A DNA stretch of 64,000 nucleotides from SABI01 sp963663665 (GTDB lineage Bacteria > Spirochaetota > Spirochaetia > Sphaerochaetales > Sphaerochaetaceae), in the NCBI GenBank assembly GCA_963663665.2, contig CAXXKP010000001.1, positions 744,001 through 808,000 of the forward strand. The letters run 5' to 3'. The notes beneath the pieces were generated by a model. The model had not been told where the DNA came from. It was given only the letters and a program-made list of their open reading frames with translations, and searched no databases. The position numbers and the translations under genes were made by a program. This document shows positions 51,709 through 60,530 of this stretch, in pieces (the stretch's first letter is position 1; each line of letters starts with the position of its first letter).

Positions 51709-52383
51709 ATGTTAAAAAGTGAAGATATAGCGAAGTATATAGATCACACATTATTAGCGACTAATGCTACCGAAGATAAGATAATCCTTCTTTGTCATGA
51801 AGCGGTGGAGCACCATTTTGCATCTGTTTGTGTGAATAGTTGTTGGACTAAACTGTGTAGTGATACTATTAAAGACTCTGACGTGAAAGTGTGTACTGTA
51901 GTGGGTTTTCCACTTGGGGCAATGAAAAGTGAGAGTAAGGCATATGAAGCATCACTTGCTATTGCCGATGGTGCAGATGAAATTGATATGGTTATCAATG
52001 TAGGTTTCCTAAAAGAGGGAAATCTTGATGCAGTTGAAAGAGACATTAGGTTGGTCAAAGAAGCTTGTGGTGATAAGGTTTTAAAAGTAATTATTGAAAC
52101 TTGTTTATTAAGTGATGAAGAAAAAGAGAGTGCTTGTCAGCTTGCTATGAAAGCAAAAGCAGATTTTGTAAAGACAAGTACTGGTTTCTCAACAGGTGGA
52201 GCTACAGAGCAAGATGTTGCTTTAATGAGAGGCGTTGTTAAAGATGCACTTGGTGTGAAAGCTAGTGGTGGTGTCCGCAGTTACGAAACTGCAGTTGCTA
52301 TGATTAGTAGTGGAGCAACACGACTTGGTACAAGTAGTGGAATCGCGATTGTACAAGGAGCTGCGTCTAATGGGGCGTATTGA
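51709..52383 (+). CDS. deoC: Deoxyribose-phosphate aldolase
   Basis: DeoC splits deoxyribose-5-phosphate into glyceraldehyde-3-phosphate and acetaldehyde. The 224-residue protein has YIDHTLLATNAT at the N-terminus, the region DEIDMVINVGFL, and the Schiff-base lysine in FVKTSTGFS. ATG 51709 is chosen because GGAGGG lies upstream and the length fits the family; an in-frame ATG at 51682 would add nine residues. The TK-like gene overlaps its end by 14 bp. Confidence 0.95.
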   Translation: MLKSEDIAKYIDHTLLATNATEDKIILLCHEAVEHHFASVCVNSCWTKLCSDTIKDSDVKVCTVVGFPLGAMKSESKAYEASLAIADGADEIDMVINVGFLKEGNLDAVERDIRLVKEACGDKVLKVIIETCLLSDEEKESACQLAMKAKADFVKTSTGFSTGGATEQDVALMRGVVKDALGVKASGGVRSYETAVAMISSGATRLGTSSGIAIVQGAASNGAY

Positions 52384-53527
52384 TAATGCGAGTGTATTGC
52401 CTGATGATTTCCTAAAAAGTCTAGGCTTTCCATCCATTACAGTACATGAGACCTTCACCCACTTTGATTTTACCCTTCCTGGACGCCGGGTTCTTGTTAT
52501 AGGTCCTATGGGTTCAGGAAAGACCGAGTTTTCTGCTCGAGTATGGAGAGACGCTGCAATAGCTCAAAAAAAGAGTGATGTTATTAAGGTTCAAACAAGT
52601 ACAAATGGAGTAGATAGAAGAAAAGTATTCTTTGTGCGAAGTCAAATTGATGGACAGCGATTTAGTGAATACCCAACAGATGCTCTTGCATATCGAAATG
52701 GATATGTGAGGTGTGGAGACAATATTGCCCATATTAGAGACTCTTTTGGTTTAGAAAAAGTATTAGCTGACCATCCTGATTTTGGTACTTTTATTATTGA
52801 TGAAGCTTCTTTTTTTGATGAACGAATTGCTTATGTTGTAAGGAATCATTCAATTGAAAGGGGAATTCTCTTTATATTCCCAACTCTTATACTCAATTTT
52901 AGACGTGATATTTTTAATTCGACAGCACGTCTTATGCTTGATATTGCAACTGATGTTATTCCTCTTACCGCTTATTGTGAGCATCCTGATTGTATGAAAG
53001 ATGCCTTTTATACCTATCGCTATTACTCTGTTGATGGCAAAGAGTGTCCTGCTCTCTTTTTTGATCCCCTCATCATTGTGGGGGGTGATACTCACAAAAA
53101 TGATGCTCTTAGTCCTAATTACTGTTCAAGGTGTGATGAACATCACTACCTTCCTGGTAAAGAATATACGTTTTTCCACCTAAAACCATTAGGAGAGAAA
53201 GCGACACGAGGAGACGAGATTCCATTAAAAGAAGAGATGTATCTATTAAAGCATAATGTAAAAGGATCTGCCCTTTTTAATCACATGAATCAACGCTATT
53301 CACAGAGAGACGATGCTGAGATATTTATGAATGCTCTCCTTCCTGGTGCTCTTGCTGAAAAGGCCTTGATTTATCTTTTTTGCGAACAGAATCTCATTCC
53401 TGAGGATTTATTGGTTCGTTTTGCCTACGATTTAGGTTTAGATAGAACGTATATGACGAAGGTCCTATCAGATAATTTGAGGCCGGTGAGTCTCGAGCAA
53501 CCGTTATTATCACCTAACCTACTGTAA
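52370..53527 (+). CDS. Thymidine kinase-like protein (divergent, enlarged)
   Basis: The 385-residue protein (typical type II TK is ~190-220) contains elements of TK1-type kinases: P-loop GPMGSGKTEFSARVWRDA (about 45-62), FIIDEASFFDERI (the catalytic acid region), FPTLILNFRRDIF (compare GLDxDFRGxPF), two Cys pairs (CEHPDCMKDAFYTYR and CSRC), and VGGDTHKNDALSPNYC (compare VGGxExYxPxC). The C-terminal ~110 residues are extra. The open frame upstream to 52310 lies within deoC; ATG 52370 has AAGGAG before it. Context with deoC and nucleoside uptake supports nucleoside phosphorylation. Confidence 0.7.
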   Translation: MGRIDNASVLPDDFLKSLGFPSITVHETFTHFDFTLPGRRVLVIGPMGSGKTEFSARVWRDAAIAQKKSDVIKVQTSTNGVDRRKVFFVRSQIDGQRFSEYPTDALAYRNGYVRCGDNIAHIRDSFGLEKVLADHPDFGTFIIDEASFFDERIAYVVRNHSIERGILFIFPTLILNFRRDIFNSTARLMLDIATDVIPLTAYCEHPDCMKDAFYTYRYYSVDGKECPALFFDPLIIVGGDTHKNDALSPNYCSRCDEHHYLPGKEYTFFHLKPLGEKATRGDEIPLKEEMYLLKHNVKGSALFNHMNQRYSQRDDAEIFMNALLPGALAEKALIYLFCEQNLIPEDLLVRFAYDLGLDRTYMTKVLSDNLRPVSLEQPLLSPNLL

Positions 53528-53553
53528 AAGATACCTAATCGTTGTTCTTTGAT

Positions 53554-53582
53554 TTGACAACTATCCCCTTGAGGGCTAGAAT
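53554..53582 (+). promoter_or_regulatory. Promoter of the BMP-family binding protein/ABC operon
   Basis: A perfect TTGACA (53554-53559) and TAGAAT (53577-53582) are spaced 17 bp, 31 bp before the start codon. Confidence 0.75.
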
Positions 53583-53613
53583 GTAGTATAAATGTATAGA
53601 TAAGGAGAGACAC

Positions 53614-54693
53614 ATGAAGAAAATTGTTGTTGTTCTTTGCGTTCTTCTGATCCTCACAACCACCTTGTTCGCTCAAGGTCAAGCTGAGACAGGAAAGACT
53701 TTACTAAAAGTTGGTATGGTAACTGATGCAGGTACCATTGATGACAAATCTTTTAACCAAGGAACTTGGGAAGGGATTTTAAAGGCTGAGAAAGAAGGCC
53801 TCGTAACAGCTAAATACCTAAAGCCATCAGGAACTACAGAAGCTGATTACCTCAAAGAAATTGGTAACCTCTATGATGCAGGATATCGTTTCATCATTAC
53901 TCCAGGATTCAAATTCGAAACTGCTATCTTTGAAGCTCAGGATAAATGGCCAGATGCAAAATTTGTTATTCTCGATGGTGAACCACACTCAGCAGACTAT
54001 TCAGTATTCCGTATTGAGAAAAACGTTGTTGGTGTATATTGGGAAGAACAAGAAAGTGGATTCTTAGCTGGTGTTGCAGCTTCTCTACAAGTTAAGAAAG
54101 GGGAATTTGGATTTATTGGTGGAATGGAAATTCCAGCAGTTCAAAAATTCAACTGGGGATTCCAACAAGGTGTTAAATATGCTAATGAAAACCTTGGAAC
54201 AACTATTGCTCTTAAAGCTGAAAACGTAATTTATCAAGGATCTTTTGATAACGTAGCAGCAGGACAACAAATTGCAGCTAGTATGTATGACAAGGGTGTT
54301 AATGTAATCTTTGCAGCAGCTGGTGGCGTTGGTGTTGGTGCTATTAACGAAGCAAAAGCTCGTGCAACAGCTGGAAAGAATGTATGGATTATTGGTGTTG
54401 ATGTAGACCAATATCCTGAAGGTTTGCTCCCAAATGGGAAATCTATCATTCTTACAAGTGCAATGAAATACTTGGATCGTGCTTCATATGATATGATTAA
54501 ACACGAATTAGCAGGAACATTCCCAGGTGGAACTACATTAAGACTTAATGCAGCAAACGATGGAATTGGTATTCCTGTAACAAATCCTAACCTTAGCGAT
54601 GCAGTAGTAGCAGAAATTACTAAACTATATGCCAAACTAAAGAGTGGAGAAGTTAAAGTTGCTAATACTCAAATAGCTGGTTTATTTAAATAA
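53614..54693 (+). CDS. BMP family nucleoside-binding protein (PnrA/TmpC-like)
   Basis: The 359-residue protein has a signal peptide, KKIVVVLCVLLILTTTLFA, then QGQAETGKTLLKVGMVTD. The mature part shows the BMP signature DAGTIDDKSFNQGTWEG and GVYWEEQESGFLAGVAA. Members such as TmpC/PnrA of Treponema pallidum bind purine nucleosides. No lipobox cysteine is visible, unlike TmpC, so this one may not be lipidated. It precedes the ABC ATPase and two permeases. AAGGAGA precedes the ATG. Confidence 0.94.
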   Translation: MKKIVVVLCVLLILTTTLFAQGQAETGKTLLKVGMVTDAGTIDDKSFNQGTWEGILKAEKEGLVTAKYLKPSGTTEADYLKEIGNLYDAGYRFIITPGFKFETAIFEAQDKWPDAKFVILDGEPHSADYSVFRIEKNVVGVYWEEQESGFLAGVAASLQVKKGEFGFIGGMEIPAVQKFNWGFQQGVKYANENLGTTIALKAENVIYQGSFDNVAAGQQIAASMYDKGVNVIFAAAGGVGVGAINEAKARATAGKNVWIIGVDVDQYPEGLLPNGKSIILTSAMKYLDRASYDMIKHELAGTFPGGTTLRLNAANDGIGIPVTNPNLSDAVVAEITKLYAKLKSGEVKVANTQIAGLFK

Positions 54694-54716
54694 ACAAAAT
54701 TGATTTTTCTCAAATC

Positions 54717-54741
54717 AAGGGCCGCCAAATTGGCGGCTCTT
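54717..54741 (+). terminator. Hairpin between binding protein and ABC ATPase genes
   Basis: AAGGGCCGCCAA (54717-54728) pairs with TTGGCGGCTCTT (54730-54741) including one G-U. Without a T run, it may protect the binding-protein mRNA 3' end or weakly attenuate the downstream genes. Confidence 0.6.
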
Positions 54742-54800
54742 GTAATCTTAACCCGTATATGCCGCACAAATAAATGTGCCCTCAAGGAGGCTAAAGCCCT

Positions 54801-56321
54801 ATGAGTCATGTAATTGAAATGTTGAACATCCGAAAAGAGTTTCCAGGAATTGTTGCCAATGATGATATCACTCTACAAGTAGAAAAAGGGGAGATACACG
54901 CAATACTTGGAGAGAATGGCGCTGGAAAATCTACCTTAATGAGTATTTTGTTTGGCCTGTATCACCCAGATAAAGGTGTGATTAAGGTAAGAGGTAAAGA
55001 GGTGAAGATCACAAATCCCAACGATGCAAATGATTTGGGAATTGGGATGGTGCACCAACACTTCCAACTTGTACAAAATTTTACTGTCACTGAGAACATT
55101 ATATTAGGTAAAGAGGGGCATTTCGTATTAGATAGAAAAGGTGCTGCAAAGAAGATCCAAGCTCTAAGTGAGCAGTATGGATTAAAAATTGATCCCAATA
55201 CTGTAATTGAAGATATTACAGTTGGTATGCAACAGCGTGTCGAGATCTTAAAAATGCTTTACAGAGATGCAGAAATTCTCATTTTTGATGAACCGACTGC
55301 AGTCCTTACCCCTCAAGAAATTGAAGAATTAATGCAAATTATGAGGAATATGATTAAAGAGGGTAAATCGGTTATCCTTATTACCCATAAACTAGATGAA
55401 ATTAAAGCTGTAGCAAGTCGTTGTACGATAATTCGACGCGGAAAGATGATTGATGTAGTAGATGTTGCTTCCACTACTCAAGCACAAATGGCCTCGATGA
55501 TGGTAGGCCGACCTGTTAATTTCAAAGTTGAAAAAGCGGCAATGAAAACAGGCTCTACAGTACTCGAGATTTCTCACCTCAATGTATTCAATATAAAGAA
55601 ATACTTCGCAGTGAAAGATTTTTCTCTAAAGATATCTAGAGGAGAAATTGTTGGTATTGCTGGAGTCGATGGAAATGGGCAAAGTGAATTGGTTGAAGCT
55701 ATAACAGGGTTGCGCCCCATCGAATCTGGTTCTCTCACCTTTAATGGAGAGGCTTTTACTCATCTTTCAATAAGAGAGCGAAATGAGTCAGGACTTGGTC
55801 ATATTCCCGAAGATAGGCAAAAAAGAGGGTTGATTATGAACTCTTCAGTAAGTGCTAATATGGTAGTAAAAGAGTATTATAGAAAACCCTTTAGTAACGC
55901 TGGTGTATTAAATCAGCAGATAATAGATACGCATGCCCAAGAGATTTGTGACGCCTTTGATGTAAGAAGTGGCGAAGGAATATTCTCTCTCGCAGGAAAA
56001 CTGTCTGGAGGTAATCAACAAAAAGCAATTGTAGGAAGAGAGATGGTATTAGAACCTGATTTGATCATTGCAGTTCAACCAACTCGTGGCCTTGATGTTG
56101 GAGCTATTGAATATATCCATAAGCGACTGGTTGAACATAGAAACAAAGGCAAAGCAGTTCTTCTTGTTTCTTTTGAACTTGATGAAATATTTAACTTATC
56201 TGATAGGATTGCAGTTATGAACAGTGGTGAACTCATAGATGTCGTATACACAAAAGACACAAATGAAGAAGAGGTTGGCCTCATGATGGCTGGAGTGAAA
56301 GATAAGGAGAAGGCAAAATGA
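54801..56321 (+). CDS. Nucleoside ABC transporter ATP-binding protein (two NBDs)
   Basis: The 506-residue protein has tandem nucleotide-binding domains. NBD1 has Walker A GENGAGKST (about 37-45) and FDEPTAVLT but a degenerate signature (TVGMQQRV). NBD2 has a degenerate Walker A (GVDGNGQSE) but a good LSGGNQQK signature. This complementary loss is typical of the RbsA/NupO group. It powers the two permeases that follow and starts after an AAGGAGG site. Confidence 0.95.
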   Translation: MSHVIEMLNIRKEFPGIVANDDITLQVEKGEIHAILGENGAGKSTLMSILFGLYHPDKGVIKVRGKEVKITNPNDANDLGIGMVHQHFQLVQNFTVTENIILGKEGHFVLDRKGAAKKIQALSEQYGLKIDPNTVIEDITVGMQQRVEILKMLYRDAEILIFDEPTAVLTPQEIEELMQIMRNMIKEGKSVILITHKLDEIKAVASRCTIIRRGKMIDVVDVASTTQAQMASMMVGRPVNFKVEKAAMKTGSTVLEISHLNVFNIKKYFAVKDFSLKISRGEIVGIAGVDGNGQSELVEAITGLRPIESGSLTFNGEAFTHLSIRERNESGLGHIPEDRQKRGLIMNSSVSANMVVKEYYRKPFSNAGVLNQQIIDTHAQEICDAFDVRSGEGIFSLAGKLSGGNQQKAIVGREMVLEPDLIIAVQPTRGLDVGAIEYIHKRLVEHRNKGKAVLLVSFELDEIFNLSDRIAVMNSGELIDVVYTKDTNEEEVGLMMAGVKDKEKAK

Positions 56322-57421
56322 GTAAAAAAATAAAAAGCAATGCATTCTTGATTGCCATTTCAGCTGTAGTCCTAGGGCTCGTTGCAGGAGGCATATTAAT
56401 GGCTTCCATCGGAAGTAACCCTTTCGAAGGATTCTTCTACCTCTTTAAAGGTGGCTTGATGAGCACAGAGAGGATAGGAAACACCATTGCTACTGCAATC
56501 ACTCTTATGCTCGTAGGACTAAGTGTTGCCTTTGCCTTTAAAACAGGTTTGTTTAATATTGGAGCTTCTGGACAGATGTTGATAGGTGGATTAGCTGCAA
56601 CGCTTGTCGCTCATAATATCTTTCTTCCACGGCCGCTTTATCTTATCGTCATTATAGTAGCTTCAGTGCTAGCTGGAGCCTTTTGGGGAATAATTCCAGG
56701 CTTTTTGAAAGCAAAGTTTAATGTTCATGAAGTTGTAGCAACAATTATGATGAACTGGATAGCTTACTGGTCAATCTACTATTTCATACCAGCCTATCTT
56801 AAAGGACCTTCCTTAGAGACAGAATCTGCCTCAATTGCTATTGAGCAGTCTCTTAGATCCCCATTTCTTACGAAATTATTTGGTGGAGGGTATATAAACC
56901 TTGGAATTGTTGTCGCAATTATCTCGGTTATAATTATAAAATTTATTCTCGACAAAACAACTTTAGGATTTGAGTTAAAAGCTGTTGGATCTAACCGCTT
57001 TTGTGCAGAGTATGCTGGCATCAAAGTAAACCGAAATGTGATTATCTCAATGATGATTGCAGGAGGACTTGCAGGTTTAGCTGGGATGACCTATTACACC
57101 GGATATTCGAGAAATATGCAAATTGGAGTGCTTCCTCAAATGGGATTTGATGGGATAGCTGTTGCACTTCTTGGTGCTTCTAATCCTATCGGAGTCTTTT
57201 TCTCAGCATTATTTTTCGGATTGTTGCAATCAGGGAAAGGCTTCATGAATGCTATGACTGATGTTCCTCCTGAAATTGCAGACACTATTATTGCAACCAT
57301 TATCTACTTTACCGCAACAAGTGTCTTATTTAGTAAATTCTGGGATACTGTCGGAAAAAAGAAGAAAAAACGAGATGATGCAAAAATAGCTCATCAAGCA
57401 AAAGAGGAGAGTGCTGTATGA
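56318..57421 (+). CDS. Nucleoside ABC transporter permease 1
   Basis: The 367-residue protein has about 8-10 membrane helices and text such as AFKTGLFNIGASGQMLIGGL and AGGLAGLAGMTYYTG, standard for the branched-chain/ribose-type permeases that work with BMP proteins (NupP/YufP). It overlaps the ATPase gene by 4 bp and the second permease by 4 bp, so the three are translationally coupled. The C-terminus is a short Lys-rich cytosolic tail. Confidence 0.94.
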   Translation: MSKKIKSNAFLIAISAVVLGLVAGGILMASIGSNPFEGFFYLFKGGLMSTERIGNTIATAITLMLVGLSVAFAFKTGLFNIGASGQMLIGGLAATLVAHNIFLPRPLYLIVIIVASVLAGAFWGIIPGFLKAKFNVHEVVATIMMNWIAYWSIYYFIPAYLKGPSLETESASIAIEQSLRSPFLTKLFGGGYINLGIVVAIISVIIIKFILDKTTLGFELKAVGSNRFCAEYAGIKVNRNVIISMMIAGGLAGLAGMTYYTGYSRNMQIGVLPQMGFDGIAVALLGASNPIGVFFSALFFGLLQSGKGFMNAMTDVPPEIADTIIATIIYFTATSVLFSKFWDTVGKKKKKRDDAKIAHQAKEESAV

Positions 57422-58443
57422 GTAATGAAACAACGTCAAAAACACTACTATCTAGATATAAGAATCTCATCATCATAGTTGCCGCTCTTATAGTCATGGC
57501 ACTATTTTCAATGAATCATCTTGTAAGACTTATTATGCCTTATGCAATTGCCTATACGATTCCTCTATTGATCACTGCGCTAGGCGGGTTATATTGTGAA
57601 CGTAGTGGAGTGACAAACTTAGGTTTGGAAGGGTTGATGCTTGTTGGTTATTTTGCCTCTGCTATTACCATCCATTTTACGGAACAGTTCTCATACATAA
57701 TTGCTATCCCTCTAGGGCTATTAGCAGCTGTGTTAGCTGGGGTTCTTTTCAGTATGCTACATGCTTTTGCCTCTATTAACTTAAAAGCAGACCAAATAAT
57801 TAGTGGTACAGCAATTAATATGCTTGCAACTGCTCTTACAGTCTACCTTGCCCGAACGATTGCTGGTAGCGGAAACATTCGTATTATGCTCGGAATCGTA
57901 CGGAATGATGTACCTTTGTTACATAGGATTCCAGGAATAGGCACTCTTTTCTTTACTCAAAGCTATTGGTCAACCTGGCTTGCTCTCACTATTTGGGCTC
58001 TTTCGTGGTTTCTTCTTTATAAAACATCATTTGGTTTACGTCTTAGGGCATGTGGAGAGCATCCTTCTGCTGTAGCCTCTGCTGGAGTAAACGTGTATCG
58101 AATGCGCTATTTTGGTGTTGGAATGAGCGGAGCACTTGCAGGACTCGGAGGTGCAATCATCTTAGTTACATATAGTGGCGAATTCAATGGTACCGTTGCC
58201 GGACTTGGTTTCTTATCTATCGCAGCTTTGATTTTTGGTCAATGGAAACCGCTTGGGATTCTAGGAGCAACCTTCTTCTTTGGTACTGCGACGACTATTG
58301 CAAACGTATCTCAAGTAATTCCACAATTTGGTCTAATTCCGCCAGTAATATTTAAGGTATTTCCCTATGTGGTAACCTTACTTGCTCTCGTTGCATTTTC
58401 TAAACGTTCTGCTGCCCCTAAAGCAGTAGGCGAACCATTTTAA
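57418..58443 (+). CDS. Nucleoside ABC transporter permease 2
   Basis: The 341-residue protein is the partner permease (NupQ/YufQ type), with GGLYCERSGVTNLGLEGLMLVG at about residues 57-78 and GMSGALAGLGGAIIL further on. The heterodimer forms the channel. Purine nucleoside phosphorylase follows after 19 bp, linking import directly to breakdown. Confidence 0.94.
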   Translation: MSNETTSKTLLSRYKNLIIIVAALIVMALFSMNHLVRLIMPYAIAYTIPLLITALGGLYCERSGVTNLGLEGLMLVGYFASAITIHFTEQFSYIIAIPLGLLAAVLAGVLFSMLHAFASINLKADQIISGTAINMLATALTVYLARTIAGSGNIRIMLGIVRNDVPLLHRIPGIGTLFFTQSYWSTWLALTIWALSWFLLYKTSFGLRLRACGEHPSAVASAGVNVYRMRYFGVGMSGALAGLGGAIILVTYSGEFNGTVAGLGFLSIAALIFGQWKPLGILGATFFFGTATTIANVSQVIPQFGLIPPVIFKVFPYVVTLLALVAFSKRSAAPKAVGEPF

Positions 58444-58462
58444 AAAGGAAGTAATGATTTAG

Positions 58463-59296
58463 ATGACACAGTTGAAAGAAAAACTATTAGATTCTTCTAA
58501 GTATGTGAAGAATATTATTGGAGAAGAGAAAGTTTCAATTGGGATGATACTTGGCTCTGGCTTGGGCGTAATGGCTAAAGAGTTGAGTGATCCGATTACC
58601 ATAGAATATAAAGATATTCCTAATTTCCCTGTTTCAACGGTACCAGGACATGCTGGGACTCTTGTTACCGGCTATTTAGAAGGGAAGAGAGTTATGGTGA
58701 TGAACGGAAGGTTTCATTACTATGAAGGACATAGTATGGACACACTAGTATTTCCTGTTCAAATGATGAAAATGTTAGGAATTAAGGATCTTCTTGTCAC
58801 AAATGCAGCGGGATGTGTGAACACTTCTTGGTCACAAGGGGACCTCATGGTAATTTCTGATCATATCAAGCTCATTGCAGATAATCCTCTTCGTGGAGAA
58901 AATGATGAGAACATTGGAGAGAGATTTTTTGATATGTCGAGTGCATATTCAAAAGATTTACGGACTCTTGCCAATAAGTGTGCTGGAAAAATTGGTGTGA
59001 ATTTAAGAGAAGGTATCTACCAATTTTTCTCAGGTCCCTCTTTTGAAACTCCAGCAGAAGTAAGATTTGCTCGTATCTGTGGTGCCGATGCAGTTGGAAT
59101 GTCTACAGTTCCAGAGGTAATAGCAGCTAGTCATATGAAGATGCGGGTTCTTGGAATTAGTTGTCTCACAAATATGGCTTCTGGGATTTTAAGTGAACCC
59201 CTTAATCATCTAGAAGTACTTGAAACAGGGAAGAAGGTAATGAAGACCTTTAGCGCTCTTGTTAAAGAGATTGTAAAAGAATGGACCATTTCATAG
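58463..59296 (+). CDS. punA: Purine-nucleoside phosphorylase, trimeric (PunA) type
   Basis: The 277-residue enzyme shows the class I motifs GSGLGVMAKEL, VMNGRFHYYEGH, LVTNAAGCVN, and the base-site region FETPAEVRFARICGADAVGMSTVPE. It splits inosine and guanosine (and deoxy forms) with phosphate and belongs to a different structural subgroup from the DeoD protein at 48.8 kb. Co-transcription with the ABC genes is likely. The cupin gene overlaps its end by 16 bp. Confidence 0.94.
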   Translation: MTQLKEKLLDSSKYVKNIIGEEKVSIGMILGSGLGVMAKELSDPITIEYKDIPNFPVSTVPGHAGTLVTGYLEGKRVMVMNGRFHYYEGHSMDTLVFPVQMMKMLGIKDLLVTNAAGCVNTSWSQGDLMVISDHIKLIADNPLRGENDENIGERFFDMSSAYSKDLRTLANKCAGKIGVNLREGIYQFFSGPSFETPAEVRFARICGADAVGMSTVPEVIAASHMKMRVLGISCLTNMASGILSEPLNHLEVLETGKKVMKTFSALVKEIVKEWTIS

Positions 59297-59757
59297 AGGA
59301 TCTTATTGTACAATATAATCTTATCCCCCTTGATCATGAAGGGGGCTTTTTTCGTCGTGTTCTCGATAATACTGAACAGGATAACCAATTCTCTCTCATC
59401 TATTATCTCATGACAGATAAGAGTTTTTCTGCACTTCACAAACTTACAATTCATGAGATATGGACCTTTATTAGTGGAGATCCTATTGAACAAATAGTGA
59501 TTGATGAGAATAAAAAAGTTACCATTTCAACACTTGGGGGCAAGAACCAGGGTGATGGAGTATCTCATATATATCCAAATCTTTGGCAAGCGAGCAGAAT
59601 CAAAGAGGGAGGAATATATGGTTATTCTCTATGCACTACGACTTGTATTCCAAGTTATCGGCAAGAAGATTTCAGTCTCGCAACTAGTGCCATGTTACAA
59701 GAGATTGTAGACGCAAATGATTTTAAGTTGGTAAATGAATTTTTAGCTACATCATAG
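59281..59757 (+). CDS. DUF985 family cupin protein
   Basis: The 158-residue single-cupin protein contains HEGGFFRRV, SLIYYLMTDKSFSALHKL, HEIWTFISGDPIEQIVI, and VWQAS-like WQASRIKEGGIYGYSLC, all DUF985 family text. No enzymatic function is established for most members. The histidines in the HKL and HE segments could bind a metal. It overlaps the PNP gene start-to-end and is probably co-translated. Confidence 0.85.
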   Translation: MDHFIEDLIVQYNLIPLDHEGGFFRRVLDNTEQDNQFSLIYYLMTDKSFSALHKLTIHEIWTFISGDPIEQIVIDENKKVTISTLGGKNQGDGVSHIYPNLWQASRIKEGGIYGYSLCTTTCIPSYRQEDFSLATSAMLQEIVDANDFKLVNEFLATS

Positions 59758-59767
59758 GGGGCATACC

Positions 59768-60526
59768 TTGGATTTATTACTAAAAGGAAAGAAAGCTTTA
59801 GTTACAGGTGGAATGAGTAATCTCGGGAAGGCTATATGTGCTTCCTTAGCTTCTGAAGGAGTAGAAATCTATTTTACCTATAGTAATTCTCATAAAAGGA
59901 AAGAGGCTTATTCTTTTTGTGAGTTGTTACAGCAGAGATACTCCGTTAATTCTACGCCAGTGTGCATTGATCTTAGAAGTAGAGAATCAATACAACATGA
60001 AATTGAAAAGACTTTTCAAGAGACCTCTCTCGATATCCTCATCAACAATGCAGGGGTTTTTACCGTGAACAACCAGAAGACTTTATCTGAAAGCGATTGG
60101 GATGAAGTAATGGACGTGAATGTGAAGGGGCTTTGGCTAATGGTAAAATATACACAAAGGTATTTAGAGAATACAAAAGGGGTAATTGTAAATATTAGTA
60201 GTATGAATGCTTCTCGTCCTGGCTTTGGCGGGACAAGTCACTATGATGCTTCAAAAGGGGCTGTTTCAGCATATACAAGAAGTCTTGCTAAGGAGTTGAG
60301 TGTATACGGAATTAGGGTGAATGCAGTAGCACCTGGATTAATTAATAGTAAGCAACTTCATATCTCTGCACCTGATTTAGTCGCTTCTTATACAGACAGA
60401 GCTGCCTTACATACTCTTGTAGAAGTTGATGATATTGCTCATATTGTCACATTTCTCTCGTCAAAATTATCTGTGGCAATGACTGGAGAAATTGTTGCAG
60501 CTGATTGTGGGTATGCTATGATGTGA
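59768..60526 (+). CDS. Short-chain dehydrogenase/reductase
   Basis: The 252-residue protein has the cofactor motif TGGMSNLGKAI (residues about 13-23), NNAGVF, the catalytic ISSMN serine, and the YDASKGA Tyr-Lys pair. SDRs oxidise or reduce alcohols with NAD(P). Substrate is unknown; the adjacent cupin, phosphoesterase and ParB-like genes do not define it. The start is TTG 59768 after AGGGGG. Confidence 0.9.
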   Translation: MDLLLKGKKALVTGGMSNLGKAICASLASEGVEIYFTYSNSHKRKEAYSFCELLQQRYSVNSTPVCIDLRSRESIQHEIEKTFQETSLDILINNAGVFTVNNQKTLSESDWDEVMDVNVKGLWLMVKYTQRYLENTKGVIVNISSMNASRPGFGGTSHYDASKGAVSAYTRSLAKELSVYGIRVNAVAPGLINSKQLHISAPDLVASYTDRAALHTLVEVDDIAHIVTFLSSKLSVAMTGEIVAADCGYAMM

Positions 60527-60530
60527 ACAT

